Numbered from the stretch's first letter, positions 49,601 to 60,628 are shown. The stretch is 64,000 nucleotides of DNA from Prauserella muralis (GCF_003202285.1 NZ_MASW01000006.1:558001-622000), one strand, 5' to 3'. Notes: a model not told the origin generated them from the letters alone. Numbers and translations: made by a program.

Positions 49601-49641
49601 GCAAACGTGCAGCGTACCCGTAGGCGTACCACCATGGACGC

Positions 49642-49932
49642 ATGGCAGACGTACTCAGCGACCAACGCATCGACGAAGCACTCGGCACGCTGGCGAACTG
49701 GCGGCGGGACGGCGACGCGATCGAACGGAAGGCGGAGCTGGCGAGCTTCCCGCAGGCGATCCAGGTGGTCAACCGGGTCGCCGAGATCGCGGAGAACTCC
49801 AATCACCATCCGGACATCGACATCCGCTGGCGCACGCTGACGTTCCGGCTCAGCACCCACTCGGAGGGCGGCATCACCGAGAAGGACCTGGCGCTGGCCG
49901 GACAGATCGACGAGGTGATCGACTCGGTGTGA
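49642..49932 (+). CDS. Pterin-4a-carbinolamine dehydratase
   Basis: 96 residues. The active-site segment NSNHHPDIDIRWRTLTFRLS followed by THSEGGIT matches the PCD/DCoH family with its three His residues. Recycles the pterin cofactor of aromatic amino-acid hydroxylases; in bacteria without these it may serve other pterins. ATG at 49642 is divergent from the riboswitch. Confidence 0.92.
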   Translation: MADVLSDQRIDEALGTLANWRRDGDAIERKAELASFPQAIQVVNRVAEIAENSNHHPDIDIRWRTLTFRLSTHSEGGITEKDLALAGQIDEVIDSV

Positions 49933-50011
49933 TCTGGCCCGCGCCGGGCAACACGGGTGTGGCATCGCACGTTCACCGGGTAGCCACCCGGTGTGGACGG
50001 AAAGGAGTGCG

Positions 50012-50317
50012 ATGAGCCGGATCGGTTTTGGTGTCAAGGACATTCGTGCGGCCAGTGAGTCGCCGGCCCGCCGCCTGTCCATCACCGCGGCCCTCGGCCT
50101 GGTGATCATGATGTGCCTGGGTGCGGGTGTGCTTCCTGCCGCGGCGGCGACGGAGACCACGCAGCAGCGGGTGGCCTCGATGCCGTCGAGCAACGTCACG
50201 CAGGCGCTCGTCGTCGGCAGCATGGCGTTCGCGATGATCATCGCGATCGCCGGGGCGGTGCTATATCACACGGCCAAGGGCGCCAGGAGCCGGCACAGCG
50301 ACACTCCCGCCGAGTGA
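50012..50317 (+). CDS. Small membrane protein
   Basis: 101 residues. A signal-like span at 23-46 (LSITAALGLVIMMCLGAGVL) and a second span at 68-88 (ALVVGSMAFAMIIAIAGAVL). No domain recognised. AAAGGAG lies four to six bases before ATG 50012. Confidence 0.7.
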   Translation: MSRIGFGVKDIRAASESPARRLSITAALGLVIMMCLGAGVLPAAAATETTQQRVASMPSSNVTQALVVGSMAFAMIIAIAGAVLYHTAKGARSRHSDTPAE

Positions 50318-50412
50318 TTCGCAACACATCCGCCTGGGGGCGCTAACGGTCGGCGCGAACCAGGCGCTAACCCCGGTGAGACGCCCCTTACCAGCAGCTT
50401 TGGACGGCCAGC

Positions 50413-50520
50413 ATGAACCGCAGCGCCCCAGTTCTCACCCCCGGTCAGCAGGCGATGGTGACGGCCTTCGCCACGGTCGCCACCCTGCTGTTCGTCATCC
50501 TGCTCGCCGCGGCAGGCTGA
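50413..50520 (+). CDS. Very small membrane peptide
   Basis: 35 residues: MNRSAPVLTPGQQAMVTAFA followed by a hydrophobic end (ATVATLLFVILLAAAG). It lies between two leftward and rightward genes, has a typical high-GC codon pattern and a single membrane span, but no strong ribosome-binding site. Short proteins of this type are common in actinobacteria; reality is uncertain. Confidence 0.45.
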   Translation: MNRSAPVLTPGQQAMVTAFATVATLLFVILLAAAG

Positions 50521-50524
50521 GCGG

Positions 50525-51091
50525 CTACGCCCGCCTTCCGAGGTGGGCGAGAAGCCTGACCAGCGGCGACGCGTCGTCCGGTGCGGGCACCGGGGGTGCG
50601 AACATGCCCTCGCGTGCCGGATCGTCGCCGCTGCTCTGCGACTGGAAATCGGCGACCGCCTCGACGACGGCGGGGTCGGGTTCGTAGCCGACCCCGGCGC
50701 CGCGGGCGACATCCCAGCCGTGGATCAGCGTCTCGGACAGGCTGATCTGAGCGATGAGCGCGCCCGGCGCGGGTCCGAAGGCGAACGGGAACACGCGCTC
50801 CAGCACGCCGGGTGCGGCGAGCGCGGCCAGGCAGCGCTCGGTGCGTTCGCCGTAGGCGACCGCGGGATCGGCGTCGTGCGCGCCGCCCGGGTCGGCGAAG
50901 TCCACGTCGTCACCCTCCAGCACCCTGGCGAAGATGTCGTGGGCGTCGGCGAGATGGCCCGCGACCTCGCCCACGGTCCAGCCTGTGCAGGGACTGGGCG
51001 CGGCGAGGCGGTGTGCGTCGATCGCGCGCAGCGTCGCCCCGGTGGTCAGGTAGGCGCGCTCCAGCAGTTCCGTCATCGTTGGCGCAGTCAT
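50525..51091 (-). CDS. TIGR03086-family (DinB/mycothiol-type) protein
   Basis: 188 residues. The signature CTGWTVGEVAGHLADAHDIF (near residue 35) and HGWDVARGAG (near 128) identify the TIGR03086/maleylpyruvate isomerase-N fold, whose His residues bind metal; the family is linked to mycothiol-dependent or detoxifying enzymes. ATG at 51091. Confidence 0.85.
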   Translation of the reverse strand: MTAPTMTELLERAYLTTGATLRAIDAHRLAAPSPCTGWTVGEVAGHLADAHDIFARVLEGDDVDFADPGGAHDADPAVAYGERTERCLAALAAPGVLERVFPFAFGPAPGALIAQISLSETLIHGWDVARGAGVGYEPDPAVVEAVADFQSQSSGDDPAREGMFAPPVPAPDDASPLVRLLAHLGRRA

Positions 51092-51136
51092 GCATGGACA
51101 GACCGGCCGGGCCGCGGGAACTCATCGCCGCCGTCG

Positions 51137-51670
51137 TCAGCGCAGGGACCTGCCCGTGCGGGCCAGCTCCTCCCTCAGGATCCGGACCGCCTTCGGGCCG
51201 ACGCCGTGCAGCGCGAGCAGGTCGGCCTCGGTCCGGGTGGCGACCTTGGCGAGCGTGGACAGCCCCGCGCCGAGGAGGGCCCGCGTCGCCGGCTTGCCGA
51301 TGCCGGCCGGCAGGTCGCTGCCCGGCGTGGTCCCCGTGTCGGCGTCGGCGAGTGCCGCCGCGAGTCGCTTGGGGGCCCGCGCGAACCACGCCGCCCGGAC
51401 CAGGGCGTTGAGGTCCTTGCCATCGATGTCGGCCAGCGGCACCCGGAAGCCGATCGGCGTGCCGTTGCGGCTGATGCGCTCACCCGTCGGATGCGCTGAC
51501 ACAGCCGACTCGACCTCGTCGGCGCCGAGCTGGAGCTGCACCTCGCCATCCTTCGTCACCGAGGCAAAGCCCTTCCCGCGCACCGAGAACGCCACCATGC
51601 CGAAATGGGTGCCCTCCTCGGTCTCCGGGAGGGCCAGGGCCGCCTTGCGGAGCTGGGTCACCGTCGTCAT
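51137..51670 (-). CDS. YjbR/MmcQ-type protein fused to a helix-hairpin-helix domain
   Basis: 177 residues. N-terminal half (LPETEEGTHFGMVAFSVRGK) is a YjbR/MmcQ-like DNA-binding fold. The C-terminal half (DLPAGIGKPATRALLGAGLS, then LLALHGVGPKAVRILREELA) holds two helix-hairpin-helix motifs for non-specific DNA binding. The fusion is visible without a gap. ATG at 51670. Confidence 0.8.
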   Translation of the reverse strand: MTTVTQLRKAALALPETEEGTHFGMVAFSVRGKGFASVTKDGEVQLQLGADEVESAVSAHPTGERISRNGTPIGFRVPLADIDGKDLNALVRAAWFARAPKRLAAALADADTGTTPGSDLPAGIGKPATRALLGAGLSTLAKVATRTEADLLALHGVGPKAVRILREELARTGRSLR

Positions 51671-51779
51671 GGGGAGATCCTAAGGAGCGGCACCGACAGC
51701 GGGCCCGCGAATTCGCGGACCCGCAGCTCAGTCGTGATTACCCTGGACGCACAGTCGGTCACAAGGGGAGGTGACGGCG

Positions 51780-52169
51780 ATGCGTGAGCCGGAACTCGTG
51801 ACGGTGAGTCGTGAGGTGTGGAGGCGTCGGCAGGAACCGAGTGCCTTCGACAGGGCGTTCGCGCAGGCGACCGTCTACGCCGAGCGACTGCCGGATCGCC
51901 CGGGCGTCGTGGCGTCGAGTCTGCCCGGCAAGGGACGCTGGGTTCTGGCGTTCTCGACTCTGGAACGCCTGGAACGACGACTCGGCGCAGTCCCCTGGTT
52001 GTCGACGACAGGTTCCGATCTCCTGGACCAGCTACCGCACGGCCTCGGAGTCCTGCTCGACGTGGGCGACGAGCATGGCCTGCCGCTGCTCCCGCAACCC
52101 GGCGGGAGGGCGAGATTCGGTGGTGCGCGTCTGCCCCCGCGTCCTGGCACGGCGAACCCCGCTCCCTGA
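51780..52169 (+). CDS. SseB-like/type VII-associated protein
   Basis: 129 residues. GRWVLAFSTLERLERRLGAV and the LGVLLDVGDEHGLPLLPQ ending match the SseB-like domain found next to WXG100 clusters in actinobacteria. GGGGAGGTG precedes ATG 51780 by seven bases. It heads the small cluster with the WXG100-type genes downstream. Confidence 0.7.
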   Translation: MREPELVTVSREVWRRRQEPSAFDRAFAQATVYAERLPDRPGVVASSLPGKGRWVLAFSTLERLERRLGAVPWLSTTGSDLLDQLPHGLGVLLDVGDEHGLPLLPQPGGRARFGGARLPPRPGTANPAP

Positions 52170-52179
52170 CCTGACCCCG

Positions 52180-52512
52180 ATGAAGACGATCAGCACGCGG
52201 CTGGAGGTAGCAACGCCTGGAGGCTTCGAAGTCGAGGTCGACGTGCTCGACGGCGCAGCGACCGCGGTGTCGCAAACCATGCGGGACATGGAGACCTGCA
52301 AGATCGAGAGCATCTGCGGACCACGGGAGATGTACGGGCACGACCGTCTGCACGAGGCGTTCGAGCACTTCTGCGGCCGGTGGCAGGAGGGTGTGGAGCT
52401 GTTGCTCGAGGACGGCGGCGCCATCGCCGGCACGCTCACCCGAGCGGTCGACGCCTACACCGAGTTCGAAGGCGAGGCCGAGCAGGCCTTTCGCGACCCG
52501 GGTGAACGCTGA
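52180..52512 (+). CDS. WXG100/ESX-like partner protein
   Basis: 110 residues. The C-terminal half (LHEAFEHFCGRWQEGVELLL then AIAGTLTRAVDAYTEFEGEA) is a helical hairpin of ESX type with the sequence RWQEG at the turn, though not the strict W-x-G. It probably forms a heterodimer with the large toxin below. ATG at 52180; the following ATG shares one base with its stop. Confidence 0.65.
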   Translation: MKTISTRLEVATPGGFEVEVDVLDGAATAVSQTMRDMETCKIESICGPREMYGHDRLHEAFEHFCGRWQEGVELLLEDGGAIAGTLTRAVDAYTEFEGEAEQAFRDPGER

Positions 52513-53741
52513 TGGCGGACCTTGGCGAGACCACCGACCCCCGGCAGCTCGTGCCCGGGCACCCGGAGGCGATCGACGACAACGTGGTCGCCATCCGCGG
52601 GCGTGGCCGCTCCCTGGACCAAGCGGGAGACGACTTGAAGAAGATCGACTCCGGGGCCTGGACGGGTGACGCCGCGGACGCGTTCCGGGACAAGTTCTCC
52701 TACGAGCCCGCACGCTGGCATCAGGCCGGCGACGCCCTCCTCACCACGGCGACCGCACTCGAGAGGTACGCCTCGACCCTGCGCTGGGCCCAGCACGAGG
52801 CCGCGGAGGCCATCCGGCTCTGGCAGGAGGCCGAGGCCGCCACCCAGCAGGCCACAGCCCAGCACGAGGCCGCGGTGGCCAGGGTGACCGAACAGAACCG
52901 TGTGCTGGCCGCGTCCGGCGACCCGACTCGGATGCCCGAACCGCCGTTCACCGATCCTGGCGAGGCCAAGCGTCAGGCGGCGAGGGAACAGCTCGACCGA
53001 GCACGGCAACAGCTCTCCGAGGCCGGCGACCAGGCCGCTGCCACGATCCGGGCTCGCGGCGACGAGGCACCCGAGCAGTCCCTCTGGGGCGACATCGGCG
53101 AGGTGGTGGGCGAGGTCGGCGGGTTTGTCGGCGACTTCGCGGAAGGGGCGTGGGACTCGGTCAGCGGCACGGCAGAGCTGCTTTGGGACCTGAGCCCGCA
53201 CCGCCTGCTGACCGACCCCGCCGCCTACGGCGAAACCTGGAAGGGAGTCGGCCAGACCGTCGCCTCCGCGGTCACCGATCCGGTGGAGTTCGGCAAGCAG
53301 CTCGTCGGCTGGGAACACTGGAAGAACGGTGAGCCCGGCCGTGCCCTCGGCCAAATAGCAGGCGGCGCGATCCTCGGCTACGGAGCCGGAAAGATCGCCT
53401 CCACCGTCGGCAAGATGCGAATGGGCAAAAGGACGCCTGGCGTCAAGCCAAATATCGGCGACTACTTCCAGGGTGGCGCCACGCCGAAGGCGAGCGATCT
53501 GGAAAAGTACGCTGAGGCACAAGGATGGAGGAAGACGCAAAACCCAAACGGACCGCCCAAATACGTTGACGAGAACGGCGTGCCAAGAATGACGCTCAAG
53601 TCAGGCAGCGATCGCGCACCCGGCAGCGGCCATCCTCACGTAGAATTGAAAGATGCCAACGGGCAGCGCATCGACCCTGAAGGCAATCCGGTGACCCGAA
53701 GGTCAGTCGGAAACCACACGCCGATTGAATGGGACTGGTGA
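52512..53741 (+). CDS. Type VII-secreted polymorphic toxin
   Basis: 409 residues. The N-terminal 180 residues form a helical type VII signal (WTGDAADAFRDKFSYEPARW, the W-x-G near residue 50). A Gly-rich/membrane-active-looking middle (YGETWKGVGQTVASAVTDPV) follows. The last 80 residues (PGSGHPHVELKDANGQRIDP then GNPVTRRSVGNHTPIEWDW) are a separate toxin domain of a kind seen at the ends of Rhs/WXG toxins; I cannot place it more exactly. Base composition drops in this part. Followed at once by a likely immunity gene. Confidence 0.8.
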   Translation: MADLGETTDPRQLVPGHPEAIDDNVVAIRGRGRSLDQAGDDLKKIDSGAWTGDAADAFRDKFSYEPARWHQAGDALLTTATALERYASTLRWAQHEAAEAIRLWQEAEAATQQATAQHEAAVARVTEQNRVLAASGDPTRMPEPPFTDPGEAKRQAAREQLDRARQQLSEAGDQAAATIRARGDEAPEQSLWGDIGEVVGEVGGFVGDFAEGAWDSVSGTAELLWDLSPHRLLTDPAAYGETWKGVGQTVASAVTDPVEFGKQLVGWEHWKNGEPGRALGQIAGGAILGYGAGKIASTVGKMRMGKRTPGVKPNIGDYFQGGATPKASDLEKYAEAQGWRKTQNPNGPPKYVDENGVPRMTLKSGSDRAPGSGHPHVELKDANGQRIDPEGNPVTRRSVGNHTPIEWDW

Positions 53742-53743
53742 CC

Positions 53744-54124
53744 ATGAACTACTCTGACCTGCCCGAGTTGGCAGACGTGTATCTCGAGGACAGCTACGTG
53801 CTCAACATCTCCGAGGAGCCGAACAAGATAGTGTTCACTATGGAGTTCGTGCTCACGGAAAACCACGATTCTTACAGTGCACCCCGGGAAGGTGAGCAGT
53901 ATTGCTACCGGGATGGGTATTTGACCTTCACGGATGTCAGCAAGGTTGAATGGCTGACACAGACCCTCCGGAAATTCACCGACGCGGCAAACGAGGAAGA
54001 TATGGGCAACGTCGACTTTCTCACCGGTGAAAACGGTAGCTGGCATGTCGGCGGCGATTGGGGCGAGGCCCGCATACACACACGGAGGCAGCCGGAGATT
54101 ACATTCACGGCAGAATCAGCCTGA
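53744..54124 (+). CDS. Probable immunity protein
   Basis: 126 residues, acidic (many Asp/Glu), alternating strands, no known domain: MNYSDLPELADVYLEDSYVL... It starts three bases after the toxin stop, the usual toxin/immunity spacing. GC content is clearly below that of the genes around it, as is the toxin end, so the pair looks acquired together. Direct inhibition of the toxin is inferred from position. Confidence 0.7.
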   Translation: MNYSDLPELADVYLEDSYVLNISEEPNKIVFTMEFVLTENHDSYSAPREGEQYCYRDGYLTFTDVSKVEWLTQTLRKFTDAANEEDMGNVDFLTGENGSWHVGGDWGEARIHTRRQPEITFTAESA

Positions 54125-54379
54125 ATCAGAACAGCGGAGCCATTGCGCTCTGCCGATCGTCGGTCTCGGGCAATTCGTCGACGACTGGGAGCGGATGCCT
54201 TTGCCGGGCTGCACGCGGACTACCAGGCGGTTAGTTCGGCGAGCCGGTCGGCGGGAGCATCCGCGCCGACGAGGGCGGGTAGGTGGCCGTGCACGCCGGG
54301 CGGGGCCGCGTACCGCTGCCGTGCTGCGGACACCCCGCGAGCTTCCGATGGGGTCAGCTTCTTGGTGAGACCAGACGTT

Positions 54380-55462
<1,083 letters not shown>

Positions 55463-55576
55463 GGGCTCCCAGTCTACGTGCCGGGCCTCGCCGGCCGTCC
55501 CGGCCTCGGCGAGCGCGGAGCCGCCGTGTCCGATTTCTGCCAGTCAGGCCGCTGACCAGGTGGCAGTATCGACGTC

Positions 55577-57115
55577 ATGGCACAGCTCACCACGGCCCCA
55601 GCAGCCCACGGCGGCGTCTGGCGCGACACCGAACGGTGCTACCGCGCGGTGATGTCCCGCGACGCCCGCTTCGACGGGCAGTTCATCGTGGCCGTGCGCA
55701 CCACGGGTATCTACTGCAGGCCCTCGTGCCCGGCCATGACCCCCAAGGCCCGCAACGTCGAGTTCTTCCCCACGTCGGCGGCAGCCCAATCGAACGGCTA
55801 CCGCGCGTGCCGCCGGTGCCTGCCCGACGCCGTGCCCGGCTCGCCGGAGTGGAACGTGCGGGCCGACCTCGCCGCGCGCGCCATGCGACTGATCGCCGAC
55901 GGCACGGTCGAGCGCGAAGGCGTTCCCGGCCTGGCGCGCAGGCTCGGCTACTCGGAGCGGCAGCTCGGCCGGGTCCTCACCGCCGAACTGGGAGCCGGGC
56001 CGCTGGCCCTGGCCAGGGCGCACCGGGCACACTCGGCGCGGCTGCTCATCGAGCTGTCCACGATGCCGTTGTCCGACATCGCCTTCGCCGCCGGGTTCTC
56101 CAGCGTCCGGCAGTTCAACAACACGATCCGCGAGGTGTTCGCCGCCACGCCGTCCCAGCTGCGGGCGACCGCGGCGGGCAAGCGCAGGAAGGCCGAGGCA
56201 CCTGCCGAGACGACGACCACCGCAGGGGTGCGGCTGCACCTGCGGCTCCCGTTCCGCCCGCCGTTCGACGCCGCCGGGTTGTTGGAGTTCCTGGCCGCCC
56301 GCGCGGTGCCCGGCGTGGAGGACGCGACGTCCGGGTACGTCCGCACGCTGCGGCTGCCCCACGGCAGCGGCGTCGTCCGGCTGGAGCCCTCGGACACGCA
56401 CGTCCGCTGCGATCTGCGGCTCACCGACGTGCGCGACCTCGGCAACGCCGTCGCGCGGGTCCGCAGGCTGGCCGACCTCGACGCCGATCCCGAGGCCGCC
56501 CGGCAGGTGCTCGCCGCCGACCGTGCGCTGGCACCGATGGTGGCGGCCACGCCGGGCATCCGGGTACCGGGCGCCGTCGACGGCCCGGAACTCGTGCTGC
56601 GCGCCATGCTCGGCCAGCAGGTCTCGGTCGCCGCAGCGCGGACCGCCGCCGGGAGGCTGGCCGCCGCGCTCGGGGAGCCCACGGCCGCCGCAGGCGCCGG
56701 AGAACCCGGGCTGTTGTTCCCCTCCCCGGCGGCCGTCGCCGAGCACGGCGCCGAGGTGCTGCGCGGCCCGCGGCGACGGGTCGAGGCGATCCTGGCCGTG
56801 GCCGCCGCGCTCGCCGGCGGCGAGCTCGACGTGCACGTCGGCCGCGAACCCGCCGAACTGCGCGCCGACCTGCTCGCGGCACCCGGGATCGGGCCGTGGA
56901 CCGCCGACTACGTGCTGATGCGCGTCCTCGGCCACCCGGACATCCTGCTCGACGGCGACCTCGCGTTGCGCAAAGGCGCCGCCGCGTTCGGCATCGGCGA
57001 CCTGACCGGCCACGCCCAGGCCTGGCGGCCGTGGCGGTCGTACGCGGGCATGTACCTCTGGCGGGCCACCAGTGCCGGCACCGTCACCACCACCGACATG
57101 GGAGAGACCGCATGA
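55577..57115 (+). CDS. Fused AdaA-type methyl sensor/AraC regulator and AlkA DNA glycosylase
   Basis: 512 residues. Ada zinc domain with four Cys ([18 protein letters not shown] and CRRC; the first Cys accepts methyl groups from phosphotriesters), AraC helix-turn-helix ([20 protein letters not shown], near 170), and a C-terminal AlkA glycosylase ([14 protein letters not shown], then [20 protein letters not shown] and Asp in [10 protein letters not shown]). It senses methylation damage, induces repair and removes alkylated bases. Coupled (ATGA) to Ogt. Confidence 0.93.
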   Translation: MAQLTTAPAAHGGVWRDTERCYRAVMSRDARFDGQFIVAVRTTGIYCRPSCPAMTPKARNVEFFPTSAAAQSNGYRACRRCLPDAVPGSPEWNVRADLAARAMRLIADGTVEREGVPGLARRLGYSERQLGRVLTAELGAGPLALARAHRAHSARLLIELSTMPLSDIAFAAGFSSVRQFNNTIREVFAATPSQLRATAAGKRRKAEAPAETTTTAGVRLHLRLPFRPPFDAAGLLEFLAARAVPGVEDATSGYVRTLRLPHGSGVVRLEPSDTHVRCDLRLTDVRDLGNAVARVRRLADLDADPEAARQVLAADRALAPMVAATPGIRVPGAVDGPELVLRAMLGQQVSVAAARTAAGRLAAALGEPTAAAGAGEPGLLFPSPAAVAEHGAEVLRGPRRRVEAILAVAAALAGGELDVHVGREPAELRADLLAAPGIGPWTADYVLMRVLGHPDILLDGDLALRKGAAAFGIGDLTGHAQAWRPWRSYAGMYLWRATSAGTVTTTDMGETA

Positions 57116-57618
57116 GCACCGCACACTGGTCCACTCAGGACACCCCGATCGGGCCGTTCACCACCGTGGTCGCCGCCGACGGCGCCGTACTGGCCTCGGG
57201 CTGGACGGCCGACCCGGCCGACCTGACCACCGTGATGTCGGCGGCACTCGCCCCGGCCGAGCTCCGCCACAAGCGCGACCTGGGCGAGGTCAGCAAGGCC
57301 GTCCGGCGATACCACCAGGGTGAGCACGACGCCATCGACCTCATCCCCGTACGGCAGCGCTCGGGCGAGTTCCTGGAACACGCCTGGGAGGTCCTGCGCA
57401 CGGTTCCCGCGGGCAAGCCGGTGACGTACAGCGATTTCGCCGCGCTCGCCGGACGGCCCCAGGCCATCCGGGCCGCCGCGTCCGCCTGCGCCCGTAACGC
57501 CGTGGCGCTGTTCGTGCCATGTCACCGCGTGCTGCGCATCGGTGGTGCACTCGGCGGATTCCGCTGGGGGCTCGACGTCAAGCGCTGGCTACTCGACCAC
57601 GAGACCCCGGCGGTCTAG
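57112..57618 (+). CDS. ogt: Methylated-DNA-protein cysteine methyltransferase
   Basis: 168 residues. Active site PCHRV (Cys near residue 135) in [17 protein letters not shown], followed by [16 protein letters not shown]. Repairs O6-methylguanine by suicide transfer. ATG at 57112 overlaps the stop of the AdaA-AlkA gene, so both are induced together. Confidence 0.93.
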   Translation: MSTAHWSTQDTPIGPFTTVVAADGAVLASGWTADPADLTTVMSAALAPAELRHKRDLGEVSKAVRRYHQGEHDAIDLIPVRQRSGEFLEHAWEVLRTVPAGKPVTYSDFAALAGRPQAIRAAASACARNAVALFVPCHRVLRIGGALGGFRWGLDVKRWLLDHETPAV

Positions 57619-57652
57619 CCTCCTGCGCCGGGCCAGCGGGGGTTCGTCGCGT

Positions 57653-60628
57653 TCAGGCAGCGAGCATCCCTCCCTCCAGCTCGAGGGTCGATCCGGTGCG
57701 GGACTTGCGCACCCGGAGCCGGACCGGGATGCGCTGCCGCAGTTCCTCGACGTGGGAGACGAGCCCGACGACGCGGCCACCCGCGCGCAGCTCATCCAGC
57801 ACGTCCATCACGACGTCGAGGGTCTGTCCGTCGAGCGTGCCGAATCCCTCGTCGACGAAGAGCGTGTCGAGCAGCGCGCCTCCGGTCTCCGCCGCCACCA
57901 CGTCCGCCAGCCCGAGAGCCAGCGACAACGAGGCGAGGAACGACTCGCCACCGGACAGGGTCTTGGCGGGCCGGATCATCCCCGAGTAGTCGTCCAGCAC
58001 GTCGAGGCCGAGGCCGCCGCGCGTGCCGCGCGAGCCCGCGGCGTCGGAGTGCACGAACGAGTAGCGGCCCTGGCTCATCGATCGCAGGCGTGCCGTGGCG
58101 GCCACCGCGACCTCCTCCAGCCGCGCGGCAAGCACGTACGACCGCAGGGACATGCGGCGCGCGTTCTGGCCCCGGCCGTTCACCACGTCGGTGAGGGCGT
58201 CCAGCTCCGCGAACTCCTCCTCGGCCGGGGCGAGCGCGGCGAGCGCGGCGTCGAACCGCTGCGCCAGTTCGGCCAGCTCGTCGGCCCGCCTGCTCGCCGA
58301 CCGCAGGGTCGCCACGGCCGTCTCCGCCCGCGCGCGGGCGTCCTCGGCGGCCGTCTTGGCGGAGCCGACGTCGACCTCATCGTCGGGCGCGACCCCTGCC
58401 AGCTCCGGCTCCGCGAGCGTGGCCTTGGCCGCGGCCTCGGCGGCCTCCGCCTCGGCGAGGGCACGCTCCAGCTCGGTGATGCGCTGGTCGTCCCTGGCGG
58501 CCGCCAGTGCGGCGGCCACGGAGTCGAACCCGGCCTGCTCGGCGGCGGCCAGGACGGCGGCCTCTTGCTCGGCGAGCCGGTCCTCGGCGGCGGCCCGCGC
58601 GGAACAGGCCTCAGCCAGCTCGTCCAGTGCACGCACCACCGCGACCAGGTGCTCGCGGCGCTCGGCCACGCCGGTGAACGTCCCACGGGCGTCGTCCAGC
58701 CGCTGCTGCCGCTCCTGCACGCGCTCGTCCAGCGCGTGCCGCTCCGCCTCCGCCTTGGCGGCGGCCCGCTCGGCCCTGGCTCGCTCGGCGGTCAGTTCCT
58801 CGTACTCGGTCTCGGCCGCGCGCACCGACTCGTCCAGCTTCGGCCTGCGCCGCGCGAGCGCGGTGAGCTCCGCCAGCTCGGCCTCCACCGTGGCGAGCCG
58901 TTCGGCCAGCTCCTCGGCGGACTGGCCCCGGACCCGCTCGCGCACCGTGGCGAGCGCGCCCTCGGCTTCCTGCCGGGCCGTCGCCATCGCGAGCCGGTGC
59001 CGCTCGGCCTCCTGCTCGCGTTCGGCGGCGGCGCGCTCCTCGTGCTCACCGACGACTCCTCCCGCCGCACTCGCCGGCGCGGGGTGCTCGGCGGACCCGC
59101 ACACCGGGCACGGCTCGCCCTCGCCGAGTTGCCCGGCCAGCTCGGCGGCCATGCCGGCGAGCCGCCGCTCGCGCAGGTCGAGCACGGTGGCCTTGGCGCT
59201 CAGGTGCGCCTCGGTCGCCTCGTTCTCCGCCCGCACCGCCCGCGTGACGGCTCGCTCCAGCGCAGGCAGCTCCCGCGCATCGGCCAGCGTGTCCGCGAGT
59301 TCCGACCTGCGCGCTGTGACCCCGTCGGTCCTCGCCTCGGCCTCGACGGCGCGTTCCCGCTGCTCGTGCAGCTCACGGATGCGCTCAGGAAGACCTTCGA
59401 GCTTCTCGCCGATGGCGGTGGCCTGCGCCGCGGCGTAGGTGACGGTTTCCGCCAGGTCGCGCAGCCGGATGCGGTCGTGGCGTTGCTGTTCGGCTTCGGC
59501 CACGAGCCCGGCGAGCGCTCCGGCCTCCTCGCGCAGCATCCCCGCGCGCTCGCGCAGCACCGTCACCGGGGCCTCGACCTCGGTGAACCCGGTGGCCGTC
59601 AGTGCCTGCCGTGCGGTCTCCTCCGCCTGCCGCACGCGCTCGAAGCGCTGCCGCTGGCGGTCCGCCTCCGCGGCGAGGCCGGTGACCGGCACGGCCCGCC
59701 GGGCGGCGGCCAGCTCGCCCGCCTGCTCCTTGCGTTCGACGGCCGTGCGCTCCAGCGCCGCGAGGCTCTCGTGTGCGGCCCGGACCCTGCGGACGCGCTC
59801 GGACGCCGTGCGGCGCTGCTCCAGCACGGCCTCGGCCTGCTCGCGTGCGGCCGTCGCCTCTCGCTGCTCCCGCTCGGCGACGGCCACGTCCCCGGCCGCT
59901 CTCCTTCGCACGTCGGCCACCCAGTCGCGGCCCGCGTCCTCGGGCGGCTCCTCGTGCGCCACCTGGGCGAACCGGGCCAGCCACTCCCGCACGGACTGGC
60001 GGCGGCTCTCCAGCTCGCGGCCCCGCTTCGTGCGCAGCTCACGGAACCAGCGCTCCACGTCGGCGAAGCGCTGCGTGCCGAACAGCCGCTCCAGCAACTG
60101 CTCGCGCTCGGTGGTGTCGGCCCGCAGGAAACGGGCGAACTCGCCCTGCGGCAGCAGCACCACCTGGAAGAACTGCTCGGCGTTCATGCCGAGCAGCCGC
60201 TGCACGGTCCTGGACACCTCGTCGATGCGGGTCAGTCCTTCGGCGGGCTGCCCCTCGGGCACCTCCCCGAGCCAGCGCAGCGACGCCTTGGCCTGCTGGG
60301 TGGTGTAGCCGTCGCCGCGCCGCTTCGGCCGCTGGTACTCGGGGCTGCGCACGATCCGCAGGCGATGGCCCTGCACGGTCAGCTCCAGGGCCACCTCGGT
60401 GACCGTGTCGGCGTCGGCAAGATCGCACCGGAGGCGCTTCACCTGGCCTCGGGCGCCGGGCACCGCACCAAACAACGCGAAGGCCACCGCGTCGAGCAGC
60501 GTCGTCTTGCCCGCGCCGGTGTCGCCGTGCAGCAGGAAAAGCCCGTCGGCACCGAGCGCGTCGAAGTCGACGGTCTCGCGTTGTGCGTAGGGGCCGAACG
60601 CCGCGACCTCCAGCCGATGCAACCTCAT
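57653..60628 (-). CDS. sbcC: SbcC-family exonuclease subunit
   Basis: 991 residues. Walker A LHGDTGAGKTTLLDAVAFAL (near residue 33), two very long coiled coils with the zinc hook CPVCGSAEHP in the middle (near 505), and the C-terminal LSGGESFLASLSLALGLADV signature and Walker B (TLFVDEGFGTLD). Partner of SbcD in processing hairpins and double-strand ends. ATG at 60628 overlaps the sbcD stop (ATGA). Confidence 0.95.
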   Translation of the reverse strand: MRLHRLEVAAFGPYAQRETVDFDALGADGLFLLHGDTGAGKTTLLDAVAFALFGAVPGARGQVKRLRCDLADADTVTEVALELTVQGHRLRIVRSPEYQRPKRRGDGYTTQQAKASLRWLGEVPEGQPAEGLTRIDEVSRTVQRLLGMNAEQFFQVVLLPQGEFARFLRADTTEREQLLERLFGTQRFADVERWFRELRTKRGRELESRRQSVREWLARFAQVAHEEPPEDAGRDWVADVRRRAAGDVAVAEREQREATAAREQAEAVLEQRRTASERVRRVRAAHESLAALERTAVERKEQAGELAAARRAVPVTGLAAEADRQRQRFERVRQAEETARQALTATGFTEVEAPVTVLRERAGMLREEAGALAGLVAEAEQQRHDRIRLRDLAETVTYAAAQATAIGEKLEGLPERIRELHEQRERAVEAEARTDGVTARRSELADTLADARELPALERAVTRAVRAENEATEAHLSAKATVLDLRERRLAGMAAELAGQLGEGEPCPVCGSAEHPAPASAAGGVVGEHEERAAAEREQEAERHRLAMATARQEAEGALATVRERVRGQSAEELAERLATVEAELAELTALARRRPKLDESVRAAETEYEELTAERARAERAAAKAEAERHALDERVQERQQRLDDARGTFTGVAERREHLVAVVRALDELAEACSARAAAEDRLAEQEAAVLAAAEQAGFDSVAAALAAARDDQRITELERALAEAEAAEAAAKATLAEPELAGVAPDDEVDVGSAKTAAEDARARAETAVATLRSASRRADELAELAQRFDAALAALAPAEEEFAELDALTDVVNGRGQNARRMSLRSYVLAARLEEVAVAATARLRSMSQGRYSFVHSDAAGSRGTRGGLGLDVLDDYSGMIRPAKTLSGGESFLASLSLALGLADVVAAETGGALLDTLFVDEGFGTLDGQTLDVVMDVLDELRAGGRVVGLVSHVEELRQRIPVRLRVRKSRTGSTLELEGGMLAA

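Noticed and set aside
54125-54379. Minus-strand 63-codon ORF and plus-strand frames between the immunity gene and ychF
   Set aside because: No start with a ribosome-binding site and no recognisable motif; possibly a remnant of a displaced gene, not supportable.
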